This document shows positions 1 to 11,148 of a DNA stretch of 64,000 nucleotides, in pieces. The number at the start of each line of letters is the position of its first letter. Within the stretch, counting starts at the first letter, position 1. This stretch comes from Circinella minor (taxonomy: Eukaryota; Mucoromycota; Mucoromycetes; Mucorales; Lichtheimiaceae), in NCBI GenBank assembly GCA_016758965.1, contig JAEPRB010000046.1:1-64000 (forward strand), read 5' to 3'. Made by a program: the position numbers and the translations under genes. A model generated the notes under the pieces. That model was not told where the DNA came from. It did no database searches and saw nothing but the letters and a program-made list of their open reading frames with translations.

Positions 1-266
1 TATTCATCCGCAGTAATATCATTATTAATCATTATTATCATACATCATTATTATATTCTTTACATCCGCAGTAGTTAGAAAATATATAAATAGTCGATTA
101 TTTTATTAAATAAAAAGGGGATCTTTACGTTATCTTTTATTCTTTTATTTTCCTTTTATTACTTATACTTTATTTGGCTTGGTATTGTTCCGCCATAAAA
201 ATATAACGACAATAAAAATCGGTAAAAAATAAAATATATATATCACCTAGCAACAATAAAATTGTA

Positions 267-337
267 TGCGTGCACGGGGAATCGAACCCCGGCCTTCTGC
301 TTGGAAGGCAGAAATTGTACCACTCAACCATGCACGC
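267..337 (-). tRNA. tRNA-Gly (anticodon UCC)
   Basis: Read on the minus strand, a complete 71-nt cloverleaf is visible. The 7-bp acceptor stem pairs GCGTGCA with TGCACGC and has discriminator A at 267. The T-arm has a 5-bp CGGGG/CCCCG stem around TTCGATT. The anticodon stem TCTGC/GCAGA encloses loop CTTCCAA, giving anticodon TCC (Gly). There is no intron. Just downstream on the minus strand (258-261) four Ts form a minimal Pol III terminator. The CCA end is not encoded, as expected in a eukaryote. Confidence 0.96.
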
Positions 338-1354
338 TTTGGTGTGTGTAGAAGTGAAACATTTAAGAAGTCAACAATGATTTTAAGTTGGTTTTTCTAT
401 ATTAAATAAAGAAGTATAGATAAATTATATTATAATTAGTATATAGAATAGATGTTGGGCTCATTATATTAAATATATATAATAATAGGTCATATTATTA
501 CATGCTTTATTTATTTAATATAATATTTACTTTATTTATACTATTAAACATCACCAAGACAGATATCTAACTCTATATTAAATTTATATGCTTTTTAGGA
601 TAAAGCATAAATAAAATGTTGCTTTTTCATGCATAATGGAACAGTTGCCTTCTTGATAATGATTTTACTTTATAATAAAAACTATTAAAACATCAAAGTT
701 ATGGATATACAAAGAAAAAATATATATTTATTAAAAATAAAAATAATAATAATATAATTATTATATATATCCGTCTAAATACTTAAATAGAAATAGTCTT
801 ATACCATTACACTTATTATTAAGTACTTCTTTTTATAATTCTTTTTTGAAGAAGAAAAAGAGTCTAAATTCTCCATAAAAAACTTTATTTTTTGTCTCGG
901 CAGAATATACAATAATATATCTCTTTAAATTAATAAATCCTTATTATTAGATAAAAGATTCAAATAAATTAACTTTTTTTTATAAATAAAGTTTTAAAAA
1001 TAATAGAGTTAATTTTAAAGCTTTTTACTTTTTAATATTACTTATTAGTATTATAAAAAGAATGTAAGGTATAAAAGAAGAAAAAAAAATATTGAAACTA
1101 ACAACTGAAATGAAATACAGGAGTGTATTATTATAGAAGAAGATTCAAAATAATAATAAATATTCAATATTAATTAAAAACTGAAAAAATTATAATGTTT
1201 TGATAATTGATGATGATATCCTCCTATTAATAATATATTAATATTTAAGATCTAAATATACTAACATTTGTAATATAAACATGTTGATAGATAGAAAATG
1301 AGACAATTAATAGTATATTTTCAATATATTGATAGCTAGATATTTCACCTATTT

Positions 1355-1795
1355 GTCGTATGGCACACGTCAATCCTTTATCTCAGATAATTCAAATATA
1401 AACTAAATATAAAAAGACTAAAATAATCTCACATCAGTTGCTATCTAAATACACAAATAATAAATCTACCACAATGACACCTTATAATAATATAATACAA
1501 ACATAGTAATCAAACATAATTTATTTATTTATAATCATATAATATACAATTTATTATAATATAACATCATCTATAAATACAGAAAAATACACATCTAAAA
1601 CATATATATATAAAACTTACTTGTAATAGAAATAATTATCATTTTTTTTATCTTTTTATATCATATTATTTTCATATAATAAAACACCTGAAAGATTCTC
1701 ACAAGACCTATTCTGTTATCATTTCTATTCTTACCTTATTTTCTTTTTAATCCATATTCATAAATATCTTACTATTAACCTCTTATATATATGAA
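1355..1795 (+). repeat. Direct repeat DR-A, copy 1 (~440 bp)
   Basis: This block matches 2937-3405 in the same orientation with substitutions and small indels. Shared landmarks, in the same order, are ATGGCACA, CTCAGATAATTCAAATATAA, TCTCACATCAGTTGCT, TACCACAATGACAC, CTTACTTGTAATAGAAATAA and CATATAATAAAACACCTGAAAG. Copies are offset by about 1.58 kb. There is no coding frame. It could be an old segmental duplication or a degenerate LTR pair of a non-autonomous element; I cannot decide between these. Confidence 0.8.
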
Positions 1796-2936
1796 TATAT
1801 CTAAGGTATTAACAGAGAGTATCATAATTATAATATCTTACTTCTTTTTTAGTACTAGCAGGTGTTGTATCCAACGCACAATGGCTTCACAATAACGGTC
1901 ATTTAATATTACATATTTAAATACAGTATACTTCAAATATGTTTCACTAATATTTTGGTATTTCACAGTATCTTTCAATGACTCTTAATATTAAAGAACT
2001 CCATCTTCTTTATTGATACTATTTGACAGCTGCATTGATATATTATTTTATCAATAGCAAAACGTATAGGATATAATGTTCATATATACTATTGTCATTA
2101 GTCATCGTCATTAACAAATCAGAAGACTATCATTATTTCATACATGCATTGTTATGTCCTGTTCAGATCGTAATTAATAAAGTAAAAATAAAATATAAGA
2201 AATTCCGAGTAATGACTCAAGGAATAAGAAAAGTTATATCAATAACTTAATCAATAAAAAGAAAAATAAATAAAAGGGCGGTTTTTATAACCAGCAAATT
2301 CAACTGATCAAATAGTCGGGAAAAGAGTTTATTTCAATAAAAATGAAAGAGAGTGAACTAATTGTTATCTTGTTTGAAAGGAAGAAACTATCCTTTTTAT
2401 ACTAATTATTTAATTTTCTAACTCCTTAATTCGAATATTGTTCCAGGAAAAATCGAATCCAATGTTACGAGTAAAATAATTCTTATTGGTGAGGGTTGAA
2501 CTTAGTTATTACTGCTTGTAAACGTTTGGTATTTATTTAAGTTAAAAATAATAATAATAATGATAATGATAATAATGATGATAATAAAGAGATCATAATG
2601 ATAATAAAGAAATGATATTGATTATATAAAGAGACGATAAGGATAAATAAATAAAAAAATATAAGGGATATATATATATATATATAAAACTAAGAGAAAA
2701 AAAGGATATAACAGCATATTTATATACCTGGCCATTGATTAGGATTTAATATAAATAGTGATAATATTTTATTACAATAGACTTGAGTTCAATTATTGTT
2801 CTTTTGAGTCTCGTTGAATTATTACTATCTCTTTTATTTTATTAATATCGATTGATATAACAACAGTAGGTATCTGCCTATTTATTTTATATCCTTCAAC
2901 CCTTTTTGTCCTAAGCCTATTATTGATTCTATATAT

Positions 2937-3405
2937 TGTATGGCACATATCAATTCTTCATCTCAGATAATTCAAATATAAACTAATATATAAAAACTTT
3001 AAAACAATAATCTCACATCAGTTGCTTTCTAAATACACAAATAATAATTCTACCACAATGACACTTTATAATAATATGCAAATATAATAATCGAACATAA
3101 TTTATTTATTCATAATCATCATAATTATATACAATTTATCATGATATAACATTATCTATAAATACTGGAAATTTCGTACACATCCAAAACATATATATAT
3201 ATATAAAGCTTACTTGTAATAGAAATAAGGATCTTCCTGATATCTTTTTATTTTTTTATCATCATATTATTTTTCATATAATAAAACACCTGAAAGGTTC
3301 TTACAAGACTTATTCCATTATCATTTTATTCTTACCTTATTTTCCTGTTAAGTCTATATCTATAAATACTTTATTATATACAAAATTCTTATATACTAAT
3401 ATAAG
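2937..3405 (+). repeat. Direct repeat DR-A, copy 2 (~460 bp)
   Basis: Second copy of the repeat at 1355-1795. This copy begins TGTATGGCACA and shares the ordered landmarks listed there. Small insertions account for its slightly greater length. The 1.1 kb between the copies shows no ORF, so if these are LTRs the interior lacks gag/pol. Confidence 0.8.
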
Positions 3406-5027
3406 AAAATAATCTTCTTACATACCAAGCCCCTCGATAATATTTTTTGATCAAAAAGAAAAAAAGGAAAACATATTTATATCATATTAGTAGTAGCATA
3501 TAATTTATTCAATTCTCCCTCCTCCTGCCTTAATTATTTTGTGCCTGAGATCACTCGGACTGTTTTATGTGAATTTTAAAATCTCCCCCTATTTTTCCTT
3601 TTATCACTGAGGTGTACAATAGAATAATAATTTAATTCGATAATAAAAAAGTAAATAAAATGATGAGTCCTTTGAATCAGTGTTTATTCTTAAAAATAAG
3701 ATAAAAGATTATTATTCTATGTACTAGTTGGTCTATTTATATGAATTGTTTATTATGATGAGTTATTTCTGGTAAGTATGTTATCTGAAGAATGTATCTT
3801 AAAGAATTTTATCTTAAGGTATGATAAACTTGTTCTTAGGAAGATCATTTTTAGCTTTATCAGGGGTAGATCCTTAGAATCACCCATATTTTTACATTCT
3901 TAATTCCATGACACTACAATCACCATGACCCATTAACAATTGATTTTGTTGGGCAGCTACCGTCAGAAATTCTTGAACATGTTTTTTCTTATTTAGCAGA
4001 ACAAAAAATATAATGTTTAAATATGTGTTAACAATGGTATGACCGACTTTTGTCATGTGATGGTTTATGATATACTATAGAGTTGGCATTGACTACTGTG
4101 AGATAAATACGAGTAGTAAAATAGAAAGATGGGACTAAAGTAAATATAGTTGAGAATCTGTTTATTCCTGAAATAAAATAACTACTCTTTTATATCTTTT
4201 CTAAATTATGTAACTATCTTATTTTATCCGATCATGGCTAAACTATGTTTTATACGAATGGATGAGAGGACCTATTATATTTGTTCTATTATAAATATTA
4301 ATTCTAGATCATTCTCTGAAACCGTTTATGACAGTTATTACTAATCTCATTCTTTCTTTGATGTTCCTTTATTATCCGGATTAATAATAAGAACGAATCA
4401 AAATAAATAATAGTGTTTAATTGGTTATATCTTTTATCCTTGACGGAATGATGTTTGACCGATTATTCATGAATGGATGGAATATATGTGTTATTATGGT
4501 GGTTCACCACATACTGGTAGTGACAGTCGTAAAAGCTATATTAAGCAGTTGTATTCACTGGCGTTCAAAATAAAGCGATTGACACTACATGAAGATTATG
4601 AATTCGAACAAAAAGCATTTGAATGGTTATCAAGATGTCAGTTTAATAATCTTCAAACTCTAGGTAAACATTTTTATAATTTAACAAGTACTCCCCTCTT
4701 GCCACTCTCACTGAAAAAAAGAAGAAGTGTAGGTTCACCTTACTTCAAAAATTGTTCTTCATATACATATCATAGAGCTCAGGATGGAGAGTCCAACAGA
4801 TGACGTTTTTGATAACAAAATATATCCAAATTTACGACATGTTGGTTTTTTTTGGATCGGCTCACCCTGAACTATCTGCATGCGCAACGATTATCTTTTA
4901 GAGGCGTGTTGAAGTATTGTCCAAATATTTCACGGTTAGTGTATAATGAATATAATTTACCCTCTACCAGAGCTGGTAATTATAACAACAACAACCATGA
5001 CAATGGTGACAGTGACTACAGCTGTAA

Positions 5028-5464
5028 TACAGGATTTTGCATTCATTTCCGGACGCAACCCTCAATTTGTTCGCTTATAATGTCAGTTTTTTTCGCTTAT
5101 AATATGTTATATTGTTCGCTTATGATGGAGATATTTTTCGCTTATGATGGCGATATTTTTCGCTTATAATAGCAATATTTTTTGCTTATAATACATATAT
5201 AATTTTCTTACTTATGGGGTCTAAGAGATTCACTTGTGAAGATTAGAGATTTACACAAATGATAGGGGGAGTTTTTCGCAACTATAATCATTTTTTTTTG
5301 TATTTGCTACACCTGCTTTAATGAGATTAACCAAATATCACCTATTATAAGCGAAAGTTAATGAGATCATAAGCGAAAAATATAGCATATTATAAGCGAA
5401 AAAAACTGACATCATAAACGAACAAATTGAGGGTTGCGTCCGGAAATGAATGCAAAATCCTGTA
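5028..5464. mobile_element. MITE family A, copy 1 (Tc1/mariner-like TA target)
   Basis: This is a 433-bp foldback element (5030-5462) flanked by TA at 5028-5029 and 5463-5464. Its terminal inverted repeats start CAGGATTTTGCATTCATTTC and extend about 70 bp with mismatches. The arms contain repeated subterminal TTCGCTTATAAT-type motifs, plausibly transposase-binding sites. There is no transposase ORF. A second copy lies at 40849-41134. Removing the element with one TA joins the flanking F-box/LRR frames exactly in phase, which supports both the boundaries and the TA target duplication. Confidence 0.92.
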
Positions 5465-5697
5465 ATGCAACAAACATCAAAGTAGGCCATCAACGTACAC
5501 GCGTTTTTCTTCATATCGATGGTCAAGGTGTGAATCCACACGATGTACGTTATTTATTACAGCAAACGCGACAAGAACTTGAGCAGCTTTTCATTAGTTA
5601 TTGTAATCCAGATATACTTGATATCGTTTTTGACTGTTGTCCAGATTTACCTTATCTCAATTATAATATGCCCGTTACAGCAACAGAAAACGAAATT

Positions 5698-6154
5698 GGG
5701 ATTTGCTACGGACACCTCAGAAATATACTATATTAGGTAATTTCAACTCTTATGGACACCCCAATTTTACATTTTTTCAAAGGTGCATAACAATCTGGTA
5801 TAATTACATCGTATCCAACCATTTATACACTATTTATACAGTTATTATCGTTATATAATCTAAAAATGCTTATGAAACTTATATTAGCAGTTCAACTTTT
5901 TATGAATAACGTTCAATATTTCTTATCTTTTCTCACTATATTATTATGTACATAGGTAGGAACTGTAATCTACATGAAGACAAGACAAACGAGGAATAAT
6001 GTATATATATAATGGTATATATGAGCGGCCTAATAAGCGCTATTGATGTTAATAATATTAGTACTATAGTTTACATAGTCCAAGAACTTGTTTGACAACT
6101 TTTTATTTGTGGGGTGTCTGCAAGCCAAAATATGAGATGTCCGTAGCAATTCCC
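5698..6154. mobile_element. MITE family B (~457 bp, TIR GGGAWTTGCTACGGACAYCTCA)
   Basis: Left end GGGATTTGCTACGGACACCT at 5698 is the inverted complement, with two mismatches, of the right end finishing at 6154. The flanks AACGAAATT (5689-5697) and AATGAAATT (6155-6163) match at 8 of 9 positions and look like a target-site duplication, consistent with hAT or Mutator-type insertion. If the TIR is extended three bases outward (ATTGGG) a 3-bp GAA duplication is the alternative reading. There is no ORF. It interrupts the same F-box relic as MITE A, about 235 bp further on. Confidence 0.8.
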
Positions 6155-7083
6155 AATGAAATTTTATGACGACAAAAAAGGAGCAAATTATCATAATACA
6201 ATGTCAATTAACCAAATAAAGCAATGGATGACCTATAATAACACGACCTTAAAATCGTTCGATTTTTTTACGACTTCAATAGAGCGGACGCCTGATTTTA
6301 GCACCCTATTTACATTATTACCAGTATCACCACCAACAACAATAAATAGCAATGTGTTACGGCGGTTTCATTGTGACGCACCAATTAATCTAGAGTCAGA
6401 AGCTTTACCGCTTATTATTCGAAATTGTCCCCAATTGGAGGATATCAAGCTTTCGACTATCAATTTGACATTTCTACAGTTAATACTATCGAAATTACAT
6501 TATTTACAAAAACTTCATTTGGCTGGATGTCAGAATATGAAGGAACAAGATTGGACTGATTTTTCTTGTTTACCGGAAGGACTCCAACACAACGGGTGAT
6601 AACAGTGAATTCACTATTTTTCATAGTAGCAGGTGCAACAATAAAATAATACTTATTTTGGAAGCATGTGAACCATTGACGAATGAAGGGATTGATTGTT
6701 TAGCCGATATTATTCCTTATTTACGTACGCTATTATTGATCAACATAAATGATAATTTGACGGAATCGGGAATTCTACAAAGCCAAAAAAAGAAAGAATT
6801 AGAATGTATCCAACTGATGATGATGCATTGTGTTACGGATAATGTTCTTGAAGAAAATATTGATTTTTTTTGTGCTGAACTAAAAATAATTAGCCTGGTA
6901 GGACTTGATCATGTTACCATGAAAACTATTCACAAACTTATTCAACACACGACATGTCTCTGTCATCTTTACATTGTTGATTGCGGAGATGTTCTTGGTA
7001 TAAATGAAGAAGAATTAAGAGAGATAGTTTTTAAGAAAGAATCAATCTTTGTACAACCAAATCATTACCATTGTGAAAAATAA

Positions 7084-8416
7084 AAAAGTTGTCGGGTTGT
7101 TCTTTTTTTTAACATTGAAAGAAATTATATATATTATTTAAAAAGTAGCTTTATATTATTAAATAGCTTTGTATATTGTCGTCAAATATATACATATTTT
7201 TCTCCACCACCACCCCACCCTCTTCTTGTGTACAAAAAAAAGTGATGGTAGAAATATCAAAATGTCGGTTTTTTCGTGTTTAGCAGCTGGTGATTTGACT
7301 GGGACCCATGCTTTTTTTTTATGTTGAAGATCGCTCATCGGGATTGTTTATATATGCCGCGATAAAGGAAAGTGACACAATCAAACGTAATAGGGGTCCC
7401 TTCAGCTTCACAACCATAAACTGTACTAATCTATTTCCCTTCAATCCTCTATTTCCGTGTAAAATATTATTAAAGAATATGGTTCCAAAATACTTGTTTT
7501 ACTTATACTTATTATTTGTTGCCAGGAATGTAAGCACGTGGCAAGTTTATTCATGTTTATTTTTGGGTTTGTGGTGGTTAATAGAAGAAAATAAGAAGGG
7601 AAGGAGAAGAAGGGGGAGTGGAAGTAACAACTGCGCGGGAAATAATGAAACAATAATATTAATAATAACAAAAATGCAACAGCACGCCGTAGATCACGCC
7701 TCCCTTCACAGGTGAGATTTCATATGACATAACACATAGAAACGAGGAGTACAATTTTAACTTATTCATTTTGTGAACTATTACATCGACAGAGACTCTT
7801 ATTTTTGGTCCAAAAAATTAAATAAAATAGAACCAAAGGGAATCAAAAGCTATTTATGGATTTATAAATTGTAAGACAATAACAATCGGATTTTGTTCCG
7901 GTCACCGTCAGTTTATTTTATTTAACCAATCAAACATTTTTTTTTAAAAAAAACAACAACCAAATAAAAGAGGAAAGTTATAAAAAGGAGTTATTATAAT
8001 AGGAGGTTAAATAAAAAAAAAGTAGTAGTAGTAAATAGTAAAGTAGTATTATATATATATATATTACAAAGGAGTAAAAATAAAGATGGTCAGTAACGTG
8101 TGTGTAAATGATGTTTAATCACCTGGTAAACAATAGGAGCCAAAAAAAATAGCTATAGGTATACAATTGTATATATTATTATTATTATTGTTATTGTTGT
8201 TATATATAATCAGATGGCTTGCTTTATTTGCGTATTACATTCTATCCTGAGAACACCAAAAATAAAGAGAAAAGAATTTATGACTTGTATGTATAATGTT
8301 AATGTTAATGATAATAATAATGTTAATATTAATGATGATGATAATAAGGGTAGTAATAACAATAATAACAATATAAGAATAATATAATAACAATGGATTC
8401 CTTTATACAAATGGTA
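7084..8416. other. Intergenic region between F-box relic and Tyr-rich gene
   Basis: I see A/T homopolymers, TA/AAT microsatellites (for example 8050-8065 and 8176-8190) and a C-rich patch at 7201-7220. A 135-codon open stretch at 7308-7715 has no domain, biased codons and an inconsistent frame, so I do not call it a gene. The 3' end of the minus-strand Tyr-rich gene probably lies in the right part. Confidence 0.5.
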
Positions 8417-8777
8417 TTAAAAATAAGATCGTGGATAATATGAATAAGCCGGATACATCCCTGGATACGGTTGCTGATAGTAACTGTTGTAATAATTGTT
8501 GTATGGCTGTTGAAGATAATCATAATAATTGTTCATGTAAGGTAATGATGAATATGGATAGCCCCCATAACCATATCTATTACCATACAGTCCTCGGTTT
8601 CTTGCTCCCCACTATCACAATAATCATGTTAATTTATATATATATATACACTTTTTATCTAACTAACCAATTAGTCATTATATATGAGCTTACCAAATAA
8701 TTATAATCATATCCATATGGATCATAGTCATATGGATTCCCATAAGGGTCATAGTAAGTACTATATCGATTACCCAT
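8417..8777 (-). CDS. Tyrosine-rich low-complexity small protein (unknown function)
   Basis: Two exons on the minus strand, 8777-8694 and 8611-8417, are separated by an 82-nt GTAAGC...ATAG intron; the join is in phase 0 and gives 92 residues. By my count 30 are Tyr (about one third). The rest is mostly Gly, Asn, Pro and Ser with a few Asp, Arg and Gln, in short units such as YGNPYDYDPYGYDYNY and YNNYYNSYYQQPYPGMYPAY. There is no signal peptide, membrane segment or cysteine. The same strong bias on both sides of the intron supports the splice. Such tyrosine-sticker composition is known from phase-separating or amyloid-like proteins and from dityrosine-cross-linked wall proteins; which applies is unknown. 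It is transcribed divergently from the WD40 gene starting at 9142. A TATATATA stretch just upstream of the ATG may belong to the promoter. I do not recognise a family. Confidence 0.7.
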
Positions 8778-9141
8778 AGTTATATATACTTTTCTATTTA
8801 TTTTGTAATCGTTGTAAGTTGGTTTGTAAAATAAAAATAAGAGAAAAAGAAAAGAGAAAGAAGGAAAGAGAAAGAAGTAAACAATCTTTATTAAGGCGTA
8901 GCTCTGTTTTCGGTTCAAAAAAAAAAAAATAGTCGCGTGTGTGAAGTTTGCCACATCTTTTTTTGAGCCAATCATAAGCAAAATTTCTTTTATGCTGGTA
9001 ATGCTGCTGAGTTATTTTTTTAAAAAAGAGAATTAGGCATTTACATGCTCTCTTTTTGAATTCTACTTTGATGAAATATAGTAAACTCTTTTTTTATTAT
9101 TTCACACACATTTATGAATTACCAGCAAAGGTGTATATAAA
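8778..9141. promoter_or_regulatory. Shared divergent promoter region
   Basis: These 364 bp separate the start codons of the Tyr-rich gene (minus) and the WD40 gene (plus). The region contains a CCAAT box (AGCCAATCA at 8967-8975), a pyrimidine-rich tract on the minus strand (8825-8880, typical of fungal leaders) and GTATATAAA immediately before the WD40 ATG. That both genes use it is inferred from geometry only. Confidence 0.45.
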
Positions 9142-11114
9142 ATGTCAACCAAAATTCAACACGGGTTAAGAGATAGAGAACGATTCCAAGTCAAATTTAA
9201 ACCAGGAAGACATTTTTCTCGAAATAGATTAGGTATTTCTATGTTTCTATAATCAAGTTGAACTAAATATTTGCTAAAAATATATACATCGCGGTGGCTA
9301 ATAATAATAATAATAACAGTAAAGAAAATATATGGTGATGAATCACTAATGGCACGCATGACATTATATAAAGAGCTACATGGACATGAGGGTTGTGTTA
9401 ATTCATTATAGTAAGTAATAGTTTCTTCTTACCGCTATCAATGATAGTGTACATTAAAGCTTATAAATATAAATAAATATATGTCAAGTTGGTCACATGG
9501 TGGAGACAAGCTATTATCAGGTTCAGATGATACCCTGGTATGTGTATGGCTTCCTTGGGAAAACTATCGAATGGCCTATGCTATTGAAACAGGTAATTTT
9601 ATCGCCATTTATTATGAAACATACACGGTAATAACAATATTAGTAATTGTATATGTTTTGATATAAGGCCATACTGCCAATATATTCTCGGCCAAATTTA
9701 TGCCCCAGTCATCCGATAGTGTGATTGTTACTGCAGCAGCCGACAGTGAAATACGAGTATTTGATGTCAATGGATATGATGAACATCGACTACGTCATGT
9801 ATATACGTGTCATCGAGATCGAGCCAAACGAATTGCATTAGAAGATAATCCATATGAGTTTATGAGCTGTTCCGAAGATGGCACTGTACGACACTTTGAT
9901 TTAAGGCAGCCACATACTTGTTCCAACGCACCTTTCGGAAGATCAAGATATCACGGAAGAAGACAAGCCCATACAAATGTTCGAGACGGGTGTCCTGCAC
10001 CCCTCTTGGATTACGGACAATATGGGTTAGATTTGAATAGTCTGAGTATTAATAGCAAGCAACCTCAATATTTTATTGTTGCTGGAATGGATGACTATGT
10101 TTATATGCATGATCGACGTATGATTGGATATAATAACAATGGTGGAAGTAAAATGATGATAGGAGCTTCATCACCGGGAACAAGATCACGGTGTGTACGA
10201 CGTTTCACATGTAAGGATTCAAACTACTGGAAACGCAGTAATAAGCATGTGACAGCATGTAAATTCAGTGATGCCAATAGTCAAGAGGTAAAAAAAAAAA
10301 ATTATAAACAGAAAAACCAATTCTTAATGTTGTGATTATTTTTATCTGCTTGAAAACATATATTTGACTCTACTGACTTTTGGAAAATAATAATATATAT
10401 ATATATAAAGTTTATTGGGAGTTGGTCAACAGATGGTATATTTTTATTTAACATTCATGACTCACCTGTCCAAGATACACGTCAAGAAAGCAATACCCGC
10501 CAATCTTCACGGATTAAACGTAATGGTAGATTTAATGAGGAGCCATATGAAAATCGACAATCTATTATTTATTGTTTTCGGCAAGGACAATTAAATAACA
10601 CCTTGGATAAATTGCATTTAATGCATTCAGTACAGTCAACTAACAGTGACACTTATCGGCATGACGAAATAAGTGAACAAGATATTGGTGAAACAATATG
10701 GATATTATGTATGAAGGCAGCTGTTCACTTAAGACGAGTTCATGAAAGTACCAATGAACGTCCAAGTGACGAATCTCATGCGGATGAGGAAATTGCAAGC
10801 GCTCGTCGATTAATGCAAGATGCAGAATCTTGGTCTATGACTCGATTAGGATCTTGGAGAACGTTATGGTGTCTTGCTGTCGGTTATTGGGTTGCATGTG
10901 GTGGAAAAGTAACAAATGGGTGTGAAGACCGGGAGGATTGGTTACGAAAAGCATACCGTTATGTAGCTCGAGCTCAACAGACGTATTATGCAAATGTAAT
11001 TGGAGGAGAAGCATCATCATCATCTTATGTCACAGAATCAACAACGTCCAATATGTTTAATGAATTCAAAAAGGATATTCGAACAGCATTACGACGAGAA
11101 AACTATACGTCTAC

Positions 11115-11148
<34 letters not shown>

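Larger units (their letters stand above)
338..3956. other. AT-rich intergenic region without recognisable genes
   Basis: I see no credible coding sequence here. The stretch is dominated by A/T homopolymers and TA/ATA/AATAAT runs, for example near 2540-2690. Its one organised element is the pair of long direct repeats listed separately. It ends at the F-box relic beginning at 3957. Confidence 0.6.
3957..7083 (+). pseudogene. Decayed F-box / leucine-rich-repeat protein gene
   Basis: An F-box signature (LPSEILEHVFSYLAEQ) is readable from 3957, followed by a stop and, in another frame, a QWYDRLLS-like F-box tail. Further downstream, LRR-type segments continue: 4477-4803, 4852-5027, 5465-5697, 6156-6599 and 6658-7083 (the last contains LILEACEPLTNEGIDCL, typical of AMN1-like LRRs). 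The gene is broken by stops, by a frameshift at a T8 run (4846-4853), by a one-base frameshift near 6590, and by two MITE insertions (5030-5462 and 5698-6154). F-box proteins are substrate adaptors of SCF ubiquitin ligases and are numerous in Mucoromycota. A functional product is very unlikely unless several of these lesions are sequence errors. Confidence 0.85.

Noticed and set aside
5338..5541. Minus-strand open frame across the right end of MITE A
   Set aside because: It is created by the inverted terminal repeat of the element; the same peptide segment appears in the opposite arm.
7308..7715. A 135-codon plus-strand open frame
   Set aside because: No domain, homopolymer-driven residues, overlapping open frames on the other strand, and no leader or intron signals.
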